Below the pieces are notes generated by a model that made no database searches, was not told the origin of the DNA, and worked only from the letters and a program-made list of their open reading frames with translations. A DNA stretch of 64,000 nucleotides, from positions 39,781,553 to 39,845,552 of the forward strand of contig OX457050.1 of assembly GCA_949752735.1 (NCBI GenBank). Reading direction: 5' to 3'. Shown one piece after another: positions 34,565-44,850 of the stretch. Made by a program: the position numbers and the translations under genes. The stretch is from Lumbricus terrestris (lineage: Eukaryota > Annelida > Clitellata > Crassiclitellata > Lumbricidae). Within the stretch, counting starts at the first letter, position 1, and every line of letters begins with the position of its first letter.

Positions 34565-35420
34565 ATTTACTCGAAGTGCAGAAAATCTCAGAGTAAATCA
34601 GATCCAAGTAATGAATGCACCGAATCAGCCGGAAGAACAAGACAACCGCGAAACGGAAGTGAAGTCAGTAATGAAGTGCACGCCTCAATTTGCTATACAG
34701 AGAGAAATAGTAAATTCTGCTCCCATCAAAGATACTGGTCGAGAAACTGAAAGCAAAGATGAGTGTCAACGTACAAAGAAATCATTACTACAGCATGTCA
34801 ATGTAGAGATACGTGGAAATGATGACAGTTGTCAGCCTGTGCAAGTCAAAGCGCTGATTGACTCTGGTACTGAGATTCCAGTAATCAATGAGGAATTGTT
34901 GAAAGGAGCGACAGTGGAAGAAATTGGTAGAGTACATTTGCAATGTGTGGCTGGAGAACCCATTCCAGCTAAGTTGGTGAAAATCGAAGTGCGGATGAGT
35001 TGTCATAACGAAGGAGGAGATCTGAAAGACAAGGGAGTAAATATCGCACCATATTTAACCTTGGTGTGTGCCAGCATTCCGGCAGTCTTGTGCAAAGATA
35101 ACAAAGAAAAGTTCTTGCTGCATCCAGAGATAATCGCAGAACTGAAAGAGGTTCCACCAGTGAGTGTATTGCAAGGAGAATTGCAAGCGAATGTGACTAC
35201 AAGAGCACAGAGTCGGAGAAGAGAAGTGGAAGAAGGAGTAGAGGAAAAGTCAAATGAAAGTTTGCTAGATGAGGACACCGAAAGCGATGATGAACAAAGC
35301 GTTCAAGAAGAAGAAGAAGGAGTAACATCCGGGAACAATGAAATTGAAGAAGAGATGGTTGCATGTGATCGTGATGATTATGATGATTTTGGGAGTGATG
35401 GTGATTGGACACGAGTATGA
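34422..35420 (+). CDS. pro: Aspartic protease segment of the Gmr1-like element
   Basis: 332 codons in the +1 frame relative to gag, overlapping it by 143 bp. VKALIDSGTEIPVINEELL (about 34847-34903) holds the DSG catalytic motif of a retroviral-type aspartic protease. A long acidic segment (EEKSNESLLDEDTESDDEQS) follows. The first in-frame residues duplicate gag DNA and contain the displaced knuckle Cys, so translation would need a frameshift or the break is a mutation. The ATG at 34422 is probably not a real start. Confidence 0.8.
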   Translation: MQRTITGGRALNREGLVRNVAIIVSQTNMIHLIKDCRVPPRMTNLRNRFTRSAENLRVNQIQVMNAPNQPEEQDNRETEVKSVMKCTPQFAIQREIVNSAPIKDTGRETESKDECQRTKKSLLQHVNVEIRGNDDSCQPVQVKALIDSGTEIPVINEELLKGATVEEIGRVHLQCVAGEPIPAKLVKIEVRMSCHNEGGDLKDKGVNIAPYLTLVCASIPAVLCKDNKEKFLLHPEIIAELKEVPPVSVLQGELQANVTTRAQSRRREVEEGVEEKSNESLLDEDTESDDEQSVQEEEEGVTSGNNEIEEEMVACDRDDYDDFGSDGDWTRV

Positions 35421-35875
35421 GAGATTTGTTTGCCGAGAACACAAGTGATGAAAGACAATTGGCAGACGCGAAGAAGTTTGAAGAGCAACAGAGAAATGAC
35501 GAGTCACTGAGGTCGTGGTGGAGGATAGCTGAAGACAAAGGATCAGAGTTTAGTGTGGTGAATGGGTTGATGTATAAGAAGCATCAAATGTTGGATCAGT
35601 TGGTGTATCAGTTGGTGTTGCCGAAGGAAAGAAGAATTCAGGTGATGGAATTGGCGCACGAGTCAGTATTTGGCGGACACTTGGGAGAAGAGAAGACAAG
35701 GGAACGTATCAAGTTGTCCTTTGTGTGGCCAAGAATGCGTAGAGATGTGGTGAAATTCTGCAAGTCCTGTGAGAAGTGTCAGTTGAAAGCAGGAAGTTTG
35801 GTGATGGATCGAGTGCCGATTACACCAATACCAAGGGAGGATGTGCGTTCAGAAGAACGACCATGGACGTCGTAG
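35405..35875 (+). CDS. Integrase zinc-binding (HHCC) domain segment
   Basis: This frame contains AHESVFGGHLGEEKTRERIK and CKSCEKCQ, the H-x6-H...C-x2-C signature of the integrase N-terminal domain, with the FVWPRMRRDV stretch between. It overlaps the protease frame by 16 bp and the integrase core frame by 100 bp. A frame change near 35850 separates it from the core, most simply an indel. It opens with TTG, so it is a continuation of pol and not a separate gene. Confidence 0.85.
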   Translation: MDTSMRDLFAENTSDERQLADAKKFEEQQRNDESLRSWWRIAEDKGSEFSVVNGLMYKKHQMLDQLVYQLVLPKERRIQVMELAHESVFGGHLGEEKTRERIKLSFVWPRMRRDVVKFCKSCEKCQLKAGSLVMDRVPITPIPREDVRSEERPWTS

Positions 35876-38202
35876 GACCAATCGAACCGACGTCAGCAGC
35901 AGGGCATAAGTATTGCTTGTGCATCGTGGACTCATGTACAAGATGGCCGACAATATTCTTGATGAAATCATTGACTGCTAAGGCTGTATGCGAAGCTTTG
36001 ATGAAGCTGTTCATGGATGTGGGAGTTCCGTCAGTGATAACGAGTGATAGAGGGACGAATTTTACAGCCAGTCTAACAAGAGAATTTCTGAAACTGATGG
36101 GGTGTTGTCCTCGATTCGATTCGCCAGGACATCCAGAAGCGGCAGGATTGGTGGAGAGATGGAATCAAACGTTCAAGAAGATGATTCATCATGTCGTTGT
36201 GGAAAATCCGAGACAGTGGCATAAAATTATTCCATTTACAGTTTGGGCATTGAGAGAAGTGCCTAATGCAACTACCGGAGTGGCACCGTATCTACTAGTC
36301 TATGGAAAGTTGCCGAGAGGGCCACTAACCATTCTTAAAGAAAGCTGGACCAAAGAGATAAATCTACCACCGAACATTGGAGTGCAACCGGCAAAGTACC
36401 TGAAGAATTTAAGAGCAGACATGGAAAAGGCCTTGACATTCGCTGAGAGCTGTGCTGAAGAAAAGCAAAAACAATACGCCAGTCAATATAACAAAAGAGC
36501 AAAAGATAAAGAATTCGAACCAGGAGAAAACGTCATCGTGCTGTATCCAACGTCAACCAATAAATTGATCTCGCGATGGCATGGTCCATGCACGGTCTTG
36601 CAAAGAAGATCCAAATATTCGTATCTGGTGGACATGAACGAAAACGGTCGACGGATTATTCATGCTAACAAGATGAGGAAGTTCATTACGAGAACATTGT
36701 CTTGTGGTCTGATCGTGGAAGAGGATGACGAATTTGGATCAGTGGTAGAAATACCGCTGAAGGAAGACTATTCAGAGACAAAACAGAAGTCACTCCAATT
36801 GGATTACGAACAAATTGGACATCTGACGAGCGAACAGCAGAAACAATTACTTGATGTACTGAATCGATATGCAGACAGATTTTCAGACAAACCTAGACTA
36901 TGTACATTAGTAGAACACGAAGTGGTGCTGAGACCAGACTTTCGAGAAAAGGAATTCATGGCATATCGAATACCACTAATATACCGAGCAGAAGTGGAAA
37001 AACAAATACAAGAGATGCTGAAAGAAAACATCATCCAACCATCGTCAAGCAGAATGGCAAGTCCACTTGTCATTGTCAAAAAGAAGGATGGATCCTTGAG
37101 ATTGGCTTGTGACTACAGATACATTAACTCTTTTACTGAGAACTGCAGATATCCTATGCCAATCGTCAACGATGTCTTGAGCAAAGTCGGAAAATCCAAG
37201 TTCGTTTCTGTTATGGACTGTCGCAGCGCATATTGGACTTGTCCTGTGAAAAAGAGTGACCAATGGAAGACTGCGTTTGTTACACATAATGGACTGTATG
37301 AATTTACGCGTGTTCCTTTTGGAATGATTAACTCTGGACGGACTTTTGTAAAAGCGATAAATATGATTTTGCAACCGATTCATGATTTTACTGAACCTTA
37401 TGTTGATGACATTGCAGTGCATTCTAATGATTGGGACATTCATTTGAGACATTTGGAGTTATTTTTGAAACAAATAAGACTGCATAATGTAACATTGAAC
37501 TTGAAGAAATGTGTGTTTGGTAAGAGTGAGGTGAAGTTCATCGGTCACCTTATAGGATCAGGGAAGAAGATGATGAATCCAGACAGGATTGACAGTTTAA
37601 TTAATTTGAAGAAACCTGAAACCAGGAAGGAAGTGAAGCAAGTCTTAGGATTTTTTGGGTTTTACAGACAGTTTATTTGTAATTTTGCTGAAATTGCTAA
37701 ACCATTGACAGACTTAACCAGCAAGAAAGTACCTGAGAACATTGTTTGGACTGATGCACATCAGAAAGCCTTTGATTCCCTTAAACAGATTGTCTTGTCA
37801 AATGTGATTCTATATATGTTTGAGGTTGGGAAACCATTTAATTTGTACTGTGATAGCAGTGATTTTGCTGTGGGAGCTGTTCTGTCTCAGGTGGACGAGG
37901 AAGGGATAGAACGTCCCGTTTCATTTATCAGTCAGAAGCTGACAGATACCCAGAGGAGATGGGCGACGATTGAGAAGGAAGCCTATGCAATCATATGGGC
38001 TTTAAACAAGTTGAAAGAAATTCTTATTGGTTCTAAAATCAATGTGTTTACAGACCATAATCCTTTAGTTTATTTGACTGAATCAATGTCGAAATCTGCT
38101 AAATTAGTCAGATGGTCTTTATCATTGCAAAATTTTGACATTCTATTGAACTATAAGAAAGGTAAATTGAATGTAGTAGCCGATTGTCTGTCTAGATTGT
38201 AG
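35776..38202 (+). CDS. pol: Integrase core, reverse transcriptase and RNase H of the Gmr1-like element
   Basis: 808 codons. The integrase core begins at TTMDVVGPIE (first Asp), then ITSDRGTNF (second Asp) and AAGLVERWNQTFK (Glu), the DDE triad. A GPY/F-like module follows (WHGPCTVLQRRSKYSYLVDM). Reverse transcriptase follows at about residues 350-600 with YRIPLIYR, ACDYRYIN, VMDCRSAYW, FTRVPFGM and the catalytic YVDD (PYVDDIAVH). RNase H is about residues 680-808 with FNLYCDSSDFAVGAVLSQ, EKEAYAI and FTDHNPL, ending VVADCLSRL. Integrase before RT is Ty1/copia-like order on gypsy-like domains. No stop interrupts these domains. The true N-terminus lies in the preceding frame. Confidence 0.95.
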   Translation: MSVESRKFGDGSSADYTNTKGGCAFRRTTMDVVGPIEPTSAAGHKYCLCIVDSCTRWPTIFLMKSLTAKAVCEALMKLFMDVGVPSVITSDRGTNFTASLTREFLKLMGCCPRFDSPGHPEAAGLVERWNQTFKKMIHHVVVENPRQWHKIIPFTVWALREVPNATTGVAPYLLVYGKLPRGPLTILKESWTKEINLPPNIGVQPAKYLKNLRADMEKALTFAESCAEEKQKQYASQYNKRAKDKEFEPGENVIVLYPTSTNKLISRWHGPCTVLQRRSKYSYLVDMNENGRRIIHANKMRKFITRTLSCGLIVEEDDEFGSVVEIPLKEDYSETKQKSLQLDYEQIGHLTSEQQKQLLDVLNRYADRFSDKPRLCTLVEHEVVLRPDFREKEFMAYRIPLIYRAEVEKQIQEMLKENIIQPSSSRMASPLVIVKKKDGSLRLACDYRYINSFTENCRYPMPIVNDVLSKVGKSKFVSVMDCRSAYWTCPVKKSDQWKTAFVTHNGLYEFTRVPFGMINSGRTFVKAINMILQPIHDFTEPYVDDIAVHSNDWDIHLRHLELFLKQIRLHNVTLNLKKCVFGKSEVKFIGHLIGSGKKMMNPDRIDSLINLKKPETRKEVKQVLGFFGFYRQFICNFAEIAKPLTDLTSKKVPENIVWTDAHQKAFDSLKQIVLSNVILYMFEVGKPFNLYCDSSDFAVGAVLSQVDEEGIERPVSFISQKLTDTQRRWATIEKEAYAIIWALNKLKEILIGSKINVFTDHNPLVYLTESMSKSAKLVRWSLSLQNFDILLNYKKGKLNVVADCLSRL

Positions 38203-38296
38203 TGTAAGATATTTTATGATGTATTATGTTATGGACTATTTGCATTGTTTAGTTAAGATACGTTCGCTAATTTTTATAGATAATTAGCTCTCTTTA

Positions 38297-38315
38297 AAAG
38301 AAAGGAGGGAGGTAA
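38297..38315 (+). other. Polypurine tract
   Basis: AAAGAAAGGAGGGAGGTAA lies immediately 5' of the 3' LTR, the position where plus-strand DNA priming occurs in LTR elements. Confidence 0.85.
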
Positions 38316-38911
38316 TGTGAGCTAATTTTGTATAGTGTATGTGGTCAGCTAAGGGGTGAGCGTACGAATAGACCAGCTCAAGGTCAGCTAATTGTTAAGC
38401 GTACGGACAGACAGACTTGCAGGTGGCAGACTGGCGGGAAAGTTGGCGCGGCTCGGCCGACCGTCGCCGGAGAGCGCGCGAGAGAGAAACAGACAGACAG
38501 ACAGACAGACAGACGGAGAGAGGCAGAGAGAAGGACAGAGCGGCAGGGGGAAGAGTGTACGCCCAGACAGTGAGATAAGTTGTTGAAGGAGTGCTAGTAG
38601 TGTAAGACGTTTTAGAGAACAGTGGAGTGTGTGTTGAAAACTTTAGAGAGGAGTAAGATATTAAGGTTGCGTTGCTGTCACAGAATTGAATCGCTTGTCG
38701 TCGTTGATGCATTGTTGTGTTATTTGCGAATATTAAAACGGAGAAGAAAATACAAGAAACAGATCTTGGTTGTAAGTGAACAAGTTAAGAACTTTAGAAA
38801 CTTATACACTAGCCTTAGATACCGTCATACAGGGAATAGGTTAGGGCTAGGCTGCGCTACAGAACAGTAAGAAGAGACTGGAGAAATCGTCAGTGATTGT
38901 GGAACCTGACA
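38316..38911 (+). repeat. 3' LTR of the Gmr1-like element
   Basis: 596 bp, TGTGAG to CTGACA. Compared with the 5' LTR it lacks one GACA unit. The target duplication ACAGG follows at 38912-38916. Confidence 0.97.
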
Positions 38912-38916
38912 ACAGG

Positions 38917-39255
38917 CATAAGATTTCATGACATTTTTCCATGGAACAGCGACTAAAGTTCGTCAATATTTATCAGAATCGGTATTCATGTTAGACCACT
39001 TTCATAATTTCAATAGGGCTAGGCCAAAAGTGAATTATTTAAAAAAAACTGAACGACAACATTATTCAACTTTTGTAAGTGGTAGATTTTTAGAAACTCT
39101 GAAACTCTTAAAGTGTAAAAGAAAGGAAATAAACTGTAGCAGAAACATTCCAAGCAGGCTATATCAAGCTTTCCAATGGCATTCTCATGCAAAACGCATC
39201 CGAGACTTATAATGTTCAATAATTCCACAAGATTTCATCTGTTGTCACACGAGAT
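38917..39255. other. Flank of the retroelement, no recognised feature
   Basis: AT-rich DNA with short frames only. Confidence 0.4.
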
Positions 39256-39560
39256 CATTATGCATGTAATGCATAACTCAAATGGGAATACTAGTATTGC
39301 TTCTCTCCAGAACGAGTTTTCACCAGGCTATTATTGAACGGCATAATTCTAACACGATTGTACAGATTTCACACACGACATACGATTCTTTAGAAGAATT
39401 TCGACTATTTCAAGATCACATTTTGCAATTGACATTTGTGCAGCATCTCTACGGTATGAAATCCTTTATGACTTCTTTGATTGGGAGAGCAAGTGAGACT
39501 TTTCACATTCTTCGCATAAGTAATGTTCTCTCGGGTATGAACTGTAACATGATAGGCCTA
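39256..39560 (-). pseudogene. Highly decayed zinc-finger scraps (downstream part of F)
   Basis: On the minus strand VHTREHYLCEECEKSHLLSQ and other CxxC-like pieces occur among stops. They continue the decayed 3' half of gene F. Confidence 0.5.
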
Positions 39561-39604
39561 TACAGTGGAGTGACACTAAAACCATTAACATGTTTCCCGA
39601 AGAG

Positions 39605-39700
39605 AAAATCTTATGTGAGTCTTGGCACCAGGGCGCCTCTGATTGGCGTGCACTGTGAGAGGCGCTATATAAATTTACAGATACAATACAACACAATATA
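39605..39700 (+). repeat. Short retroposon 3' end (AGGCGCTATATAAATTTACA)
   Basis: GTGAGAGGCGCTATATAAAT followed by an ACAATACAACAC tail resembles the 3' end of the SINE-like repeats at 17.8, 41.4 and 48.0 kb. It interrupts the decayed gene F. Confidence 0.5.
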
Positions 39701-41395
39701 AAGCAATACCATACAAGTGTACGAATGCTTTTGAGCATACCGGGCACTATTTCTCACCCGTGTGGATTCTGATATTATGTTCTCGCAGATGAGAGGATTG
39801 GGTATATTATCTCCGATTACATATCTGACATTGGTATGGCTTATCTCCTGTATGAGTTATTTTGTGAATTTTCAGATTTGAATTGAGCGTGAATGATTTC
39901 TGGCATAAATGACATTGAAATGGTTTTTCTCCAGTATGGATTCTAGTATGTCTTTGTAGATCTTCAGCTCTGCCAAATGTCTTTTTGCAATCCTGACACT
40001 GATATTGTTTTTCCTCTGAGTGGGATTTTTCATGAATTATCAGAATTGAATTGCTCGAGAATTTTTTCTGGCATACATTGCAAAGGTATGGTTTCTCTCC
40101 AGTATGTGTCCTCACGTGATTCTTTAGAATATGATTCCGGTTAGTTTTGAACTCACACAATTTACATTTGTAAGGCTTCTCTCCTGTATGAATTCTTTCA
40201 TGACCTCTTAAAGTGGAAGATCGGGTGAAACTCTTTTTGCATACTTGACATAAGTAACCCTTCTCTCCAGTATGAACTCTGGCATGATCGGTTAGACTGG
40301 AAAGATGTGAAAAACTCTTTTTACACGTATCACAATGGAAAGGTCTCTCTCCGGTATGTGTTCTCATGTGATTCTTGAATCCACCATGGAATTTAAACAC
40401 TTTTGAACAAAGCTGGCATTCATATGGTTTCTCTCCTGTATGGATTATCACATAAGACGTCTCACCAGATCGACTTCTGAATGCTTTCGAGCAATCTTTG
40501 CTCTGGTATTTTTCTCCAGTATGGCTTCTGAAATGTACTTGCAAAGAAGAGGATTGGGCATATCCTTGCTTACATATCTGACATTTGTATGGTTTCTCTT
40601 CGGAATGAGTTCTTTCATGAACCTTCAGATTTGAATTCTGTGTGAATGATTTCTGGCATAAATGACATTGAAATGGTTTTTCCCCAGTATGCAGTCTAAT
40701 ATGACTTTGCAGATGTTCAGATCTGCAAAATGTCTTTTTACATTCCTGACAGAGGTATTGTTTCTCTTCGAAGTGAGATGTTTCATGAATTCGCAGATCT
40801 GAAGTGCTTGAGAATGTTTTCTGACATACAACACACAAGTGTGGTTTCTCTCCTAAATGTGTTTCATGTGCTTCTTAAGATTATTTGCATAAGTATAACA
40901 TTTCAATTCGCAGACCTGGCATTTGTATGGTTTTTCTCAAGTATGAATTAGCCTATCTGATGACATCTTAAACTGCAAGATGTGGAAAAGCGTTTTTCAA
41001 ACATCTGACATTGGTAAGGCTTTTTTCCCGTGTGGGTTCGCGTGTGAATTGTTAAAGAATAAGAGTAGTCAAATGCTTTCGGACAAAGCTGGCATTTATA
41101 CGGCTTATATCCACTGTGGATTCTAACATGAATGCTTAGACTGTAAGATCCTGAGAAACGTCTTTGACATACTTGGCATAGGTAGCCTATGGTTTCTCTT
41201 TGGTATGAGCTCTCATATGAGTATTAAATTGATAATGACATGCAAACGCTTTCGGGCAGTGTTGGCATATGTATGGTTTCTCCCCGGCATGTCCAGTACG
41301 GAGCCTACTGTGAATATTCTGATCTGTAGACTGTGAAAATGAATTCTGACAAAACTGGCACAGACAGGATTTCTTTTCAGTAAGCTTATGAATCT
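39701..41395 (-). pseudogene. C2H2 zinc-finger gene F, broken at both ends
   Basis: On the minus strand 40838-39807 is open for 343 codons with about twelve fingers (for example CQECKKTFCRSEHLQSHIRL, CHLCQKSFTQNSNLKVHE), one with a degenerate CxxC (YQSKDCSKAF). Upstream, a missing base near 40866 puts the preceding NLKKHMK finger out of frame, and finger remnants with stops continue to about 41390. Downstream an in-frame TAA follows CNRR, then YTQSSHLREH and a second stop (GEK then TAG). It is a different subfamily from A/C/H and has no FGCGIC tail. Confidence 0.85.
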
Positions 41396-41407
41396 TTAAT
41401 TTTTTTT

Positions 41408-41540
41408 TCTTAATTCATTCATTACAATAATTTGCATAGCGCCTCTTACAGGAAACTACGCTGAGGATCTTGTAATTCCACCGCGACCAAATAAAACTGT
41501 TTTTAAGAAGCGAGGGAAAGAGTTGTTGAAAGCCATCCCG
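41408..41540 (-). repeat. SINE-like repeat, copy at 41.4 kb
   Basis: ATTACAATAATTTGCATAGC followed by GCCTCTTACAGG and ACCAAATAAAACTGTTTTTA matches the repeats at 17777 and 48025, in the same orientation. Confidence 0.6.
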
Positions 41541-41562
41541 GTATAGGCCTACCGGTGTAAAG

Positions 41563-41810
41563 GTTTCAAATTACCCTCGATTTCAGATTAGCCCCTGCAC
41601 AATAGATTTGCATCATTCATCGCTGTTATTGCGCTAAAAATATTAAAAAATGATCCCGCTTATTGCTTTGCTCTGAAGATTTTCATCCGTCGTCCCACTT
41701 CGTGGTTTCTTATCAATATTTTGATGCGAAAAAAAATTATAGCATCGAAACCGTTTCTTCATGTGACTTTAACGGCGATTAGTATTTTAGTTACAGATGA
41801 CAGCGACAAA
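41563..41810. mobile_element. Fragments of inverted-repeat elements
   Basis: CCGGTGTAAAGGTTTCAAAT at 41563 is the inverted form of the ends at 6957 and 11112. ATGATCCCGCTTATTG through ACTTCGTGGTTTCTTATC (about 41650-41740) matches the 15.35-kb part of the fold-back element. No complete element is seen. Confidence 0.5.
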
Positions 41811-41899
41811 GGATAAAGAGTGCATCGGATGAAGGGTGCGAGCTCTCTTTATTAATTAGAAAAGTCTACCATTTTCTTGCAATTGTGCAATAAAATTAT

Positions 41900-41985
41900 A
41901 TTCGCTAGATGACAGAAGATACTTTTCAGAACTCCACCAAACTTATAACGGCATTTAAACATTTTAATCACTCGCCATTTTGTGC
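41900..41985 (+). repeat. CTCF-like/YY1-like repeat, copy 4
   Basis: TTCGCTAGATGACAGAAGAT (CTCF core with two further mismatches) and TCGCCATTTTG at 41972-41982. Confidence 0.45.
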
Positions 41986-41989
41986 TCGT

Positions 41990-43077
41990 GACAGATAATC
42001 TAAGACCAGCTTATGGTTGAATTCGACTAAATTATTCGTCATTGCACGAGTTTTATCGTTGGCTGCGCATAATTCGGATAGCTGAATAGAGTAACTTCAA
42101 TATCAATAAGTTAAGGTTTCTCAGTTTTCATTAGCATTTGTTTGCATAAATTCACTCCTGAAAAGCATAAACTTGTAAAGTAGGTTTATGCATTGTTTTT
42201 AATATCACACATGAAAGTGTGATTTCAAATAATGCACAGTGCGGTATGTTTGAAGTTTTTTTGTCACATTTTCTGTAACAGATAACACAGCCCTACATGA
42301 TACATTGTAGTTTCTTAAACAGTCGCATAAACCTGATATTTAAGACTGTTGTTCCTTTTATCTCAAAGCTCACTGCATCATCTTCACAGAAAATTAGCTA
42401 CGATATTAACTGACTGAAAGTAAGAAACTCTCCATTGTCACTGTCTGCTGCCATTAGTACTAACTATAGTCACTCAACTACGAATGGAGAAGAGACATTT
42501 GACTGTGATGTTCAGTTAATAAACTATGTTCCATGCTTTTAACACCTATCTGAAACTTGATTTTGTGCTGTCTCTTTTAGCAAGTGCATCAAGAAGAAGC
42601 AAGCCACATTCACTTCGAACGGCAACATTCAGTTGCATGAGAAGATCTTCCAATCATGAAAGTTATTAAAGAATTAGCAATGTGTCTGCGACTTTCTCTA
42701 TTGTGACGTAACGTGCTGAATTACAACGCAAATGCTTGCTGTGATACAAAGGCTCCATTGCTTCAGTTTTTCATTGCAGAATATTTTCTGTGCAACTAAT
42801 AATATTGATTTACTGGAAAAGCCCGTGATCGTATTGTAAGCAAATGAAATTCAAATTAATTGAAGTCATCATAAATGTCAGCAACTGGAGACTGTTGATG
42901 CTGGAAAGATTACGACAACAACAGCTGCAGAAATATTTCACTCGGAAGTGCATCCAAAATCTATTGCTTTTCGCAATTCATGTGGATTCCATCATTCCAT
43001 CATTTGCTTTGATCTGGTGATTATAGAAGCACATACAAATCATTTAATAAAAAAACTGAAATCATTTCAGTAACCAG
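41990..43077. other. 5' flank of gene G
   Basis: No gene is recognised. ATCATTTCAG just before 43072 is an acceptable 3' splice site, so untranslated upstream exons are possible. Confidence 0.4.
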
Positions 43078-44850
43078 ATGGCGAATACTAGAGTCCATAC
43101 TGGAGACAAGCAATGCAAGCTCCAACTGCGTAAGAAGTCATTTGATCAGAGAACAAATCTGATGAACGACATAAGAACCCAGGGTAGTGAAAACCCATCA
43201 AGGTGCCAGTTATGTCGAAAACCGTTTATTCATAATGCTAGTCTGAAAAAGCATATGCGAATCCATTCTGGAGAGAAACCATACAGGTGTCAGTTATGTC
43301 ACAAATCATTTGCTCGCAGTAGTGATCTCGAAATTCACTTGAAAAAGCATACTGATGAAAAATCATATGTGTGTAAGTTTTGTCAGAAAACATTTGCAAA
43401 GTGTAGTAACCTAAAGGTGCACATGAGAACCCATACTGGCGAGAAACCATATAAGTGTCAGCTTTGTCTGAAATCGTTTTCCTCTCAAGGTAATGCGAGC
43501 ATACACATGAAAACCCACACTGGCGAAAAACCATACAGGTGCCAGAGTTGTCAGATATCATTTGCTAACGGTGGTGATCTCAAGGTGCACATGAGAATAC
43601 ACTCTGGCGAAAAACCATATTGTTGCCAGATTTGTAAGAAAGCATTTACCCAAGTATCTACTTTTACGGTGCATATGAGAGCCCATACTGGCGAGAAACC
43701 ATACACATGCGAGTTTTGTCAGAAATCATTTGCTGCTCAAACTCATCTAAAAAAGCACTTGAGAACCCATACTGGTGAAAAACCTTACAGATGCCAGTTT
43801 TGTGAGAAAGCGTTTGCAGCAAGCGGTAATCTAAAAAGTCATATGAGAACCCATACAGGAGAAAAACCATATAGGTGTCCGATTTGTCTTAAATCATTTG
43901 CATCTCAAAGCCATATGAAAAAACACTTGAGAACTCATACAAGCGAAAAACAATGCATATGCTGGTTTTGTCAGAAATCATTTTCTGAGCATACACGTCT
44001 TAAGGAACACATGATAACCCACCCTAGAGAGAAACCACACATTTGCCAGATTTGTCAAAAAAGATATGCTCACTATGGTTACCTAAAAGCACACATGAGA
44101 AAGCATACTGGAGAGAAGCCATACAGGTGTCAGCACTGTCAGAAATAATTTTCTCGAAGTAGTGAATTGAAGTTACACATTAGAGTACATACAGGAGAGA
44201 AACCATACAGGTGCCAGATGTGTCAGAAATCATTTACCCAACTGGGAGCTTTGAAGGTGCACATGAGAATCCATACTGGTGAAAAGCCACACAAATGCAA
44301 GTTTTGCCAGAAATCAATTGCTGGTTGTCTGAAAACACACATGAGAACCCATACAGGAGAAAAACCTTACGTATGTGAGGTTTGTAATAAAGGATTTACA
44401 CAAATTGGAAATATGAAGACACACAGAACAACGCATAAGCAAAGCAAAAGCAATGAACTTTATTCCAAGGGCGGGTCTACAGAGACGCAGTTGAAGCTAC
44501 ATGCTGGAACACAGCTACAGAGTCTTAAGATAGAAAGTGACGCAGATGCTAACCTATATGATCATTTCAACACATTTAGTTGCACTGGCATCTTTGATGA
44601 GCCAAATGAACATTTTGAAAATAACACACATCCCGATTCTAATGGAATGGCAGGTTATTTGATGAAGCTTATAAATGGAGAATGTATGTATGATAGCAAG
44701 GTCAATTCTTCTGTGGATAGAGAGACGTCTTTGTTAAAATCGTTTGGATGCGGTATATGCGACAAATTGTTTGAGATAGAGAAGGAATTTCTAGAGCATT
44801 GTTCTGGCCATGAATTTTCTCCACCTGACGACTTAGTTGCTGAATTATGA
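43078..44850 (+). pseudogene. C2H2 zinc-finger gene G, single nonsense codon
   Basis: From ATG 43078 an open frame of 356 codons encodes about eleven and a half fingers. It stops at a TAA (44146-44148) in CQHCQK-stop-FSRSSEL, where paralogs have a Ser codon TCA. The same frame then continues to 44850 with the rest of that finger, three more (one shortened: [15 protein letters not shown]), a tail and [20 protein letters not shown]. One substitution therefore separates the two halves. The gene is either recently inactivated, polymorphic or affected by a sequence error. A truncated protein of eleven fingers could still be produced. Confidence 0.88.

Larger units (their letters stand above)
31483..38911 (+). 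mobile_element. Complete Gmr1-like Ty3/gypsy LTR retrotransposon (7.4 kb)
   Basis: LTRs of 600 and 596 bp start TGTGAG and end CCTGACA. A perfect 5-bp target duplication, ACAGG, lies at 31478-31482 and 38912-38916. The coding order is gag, protease, integrase, reverse transcriptase, RNase H, with the stop codon about 110 bp before the 3' LTR and no integrase after RNase H. That order is known for the Gmr1 group, while the sequence motifs (GPY/F-like module, YVDD) are gypsy-like. The LTRs differ by about two substitutions and one GACA unit, so insertion was recent, yet three frame changes interrupt gag-pol. Confidence 0.93.
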
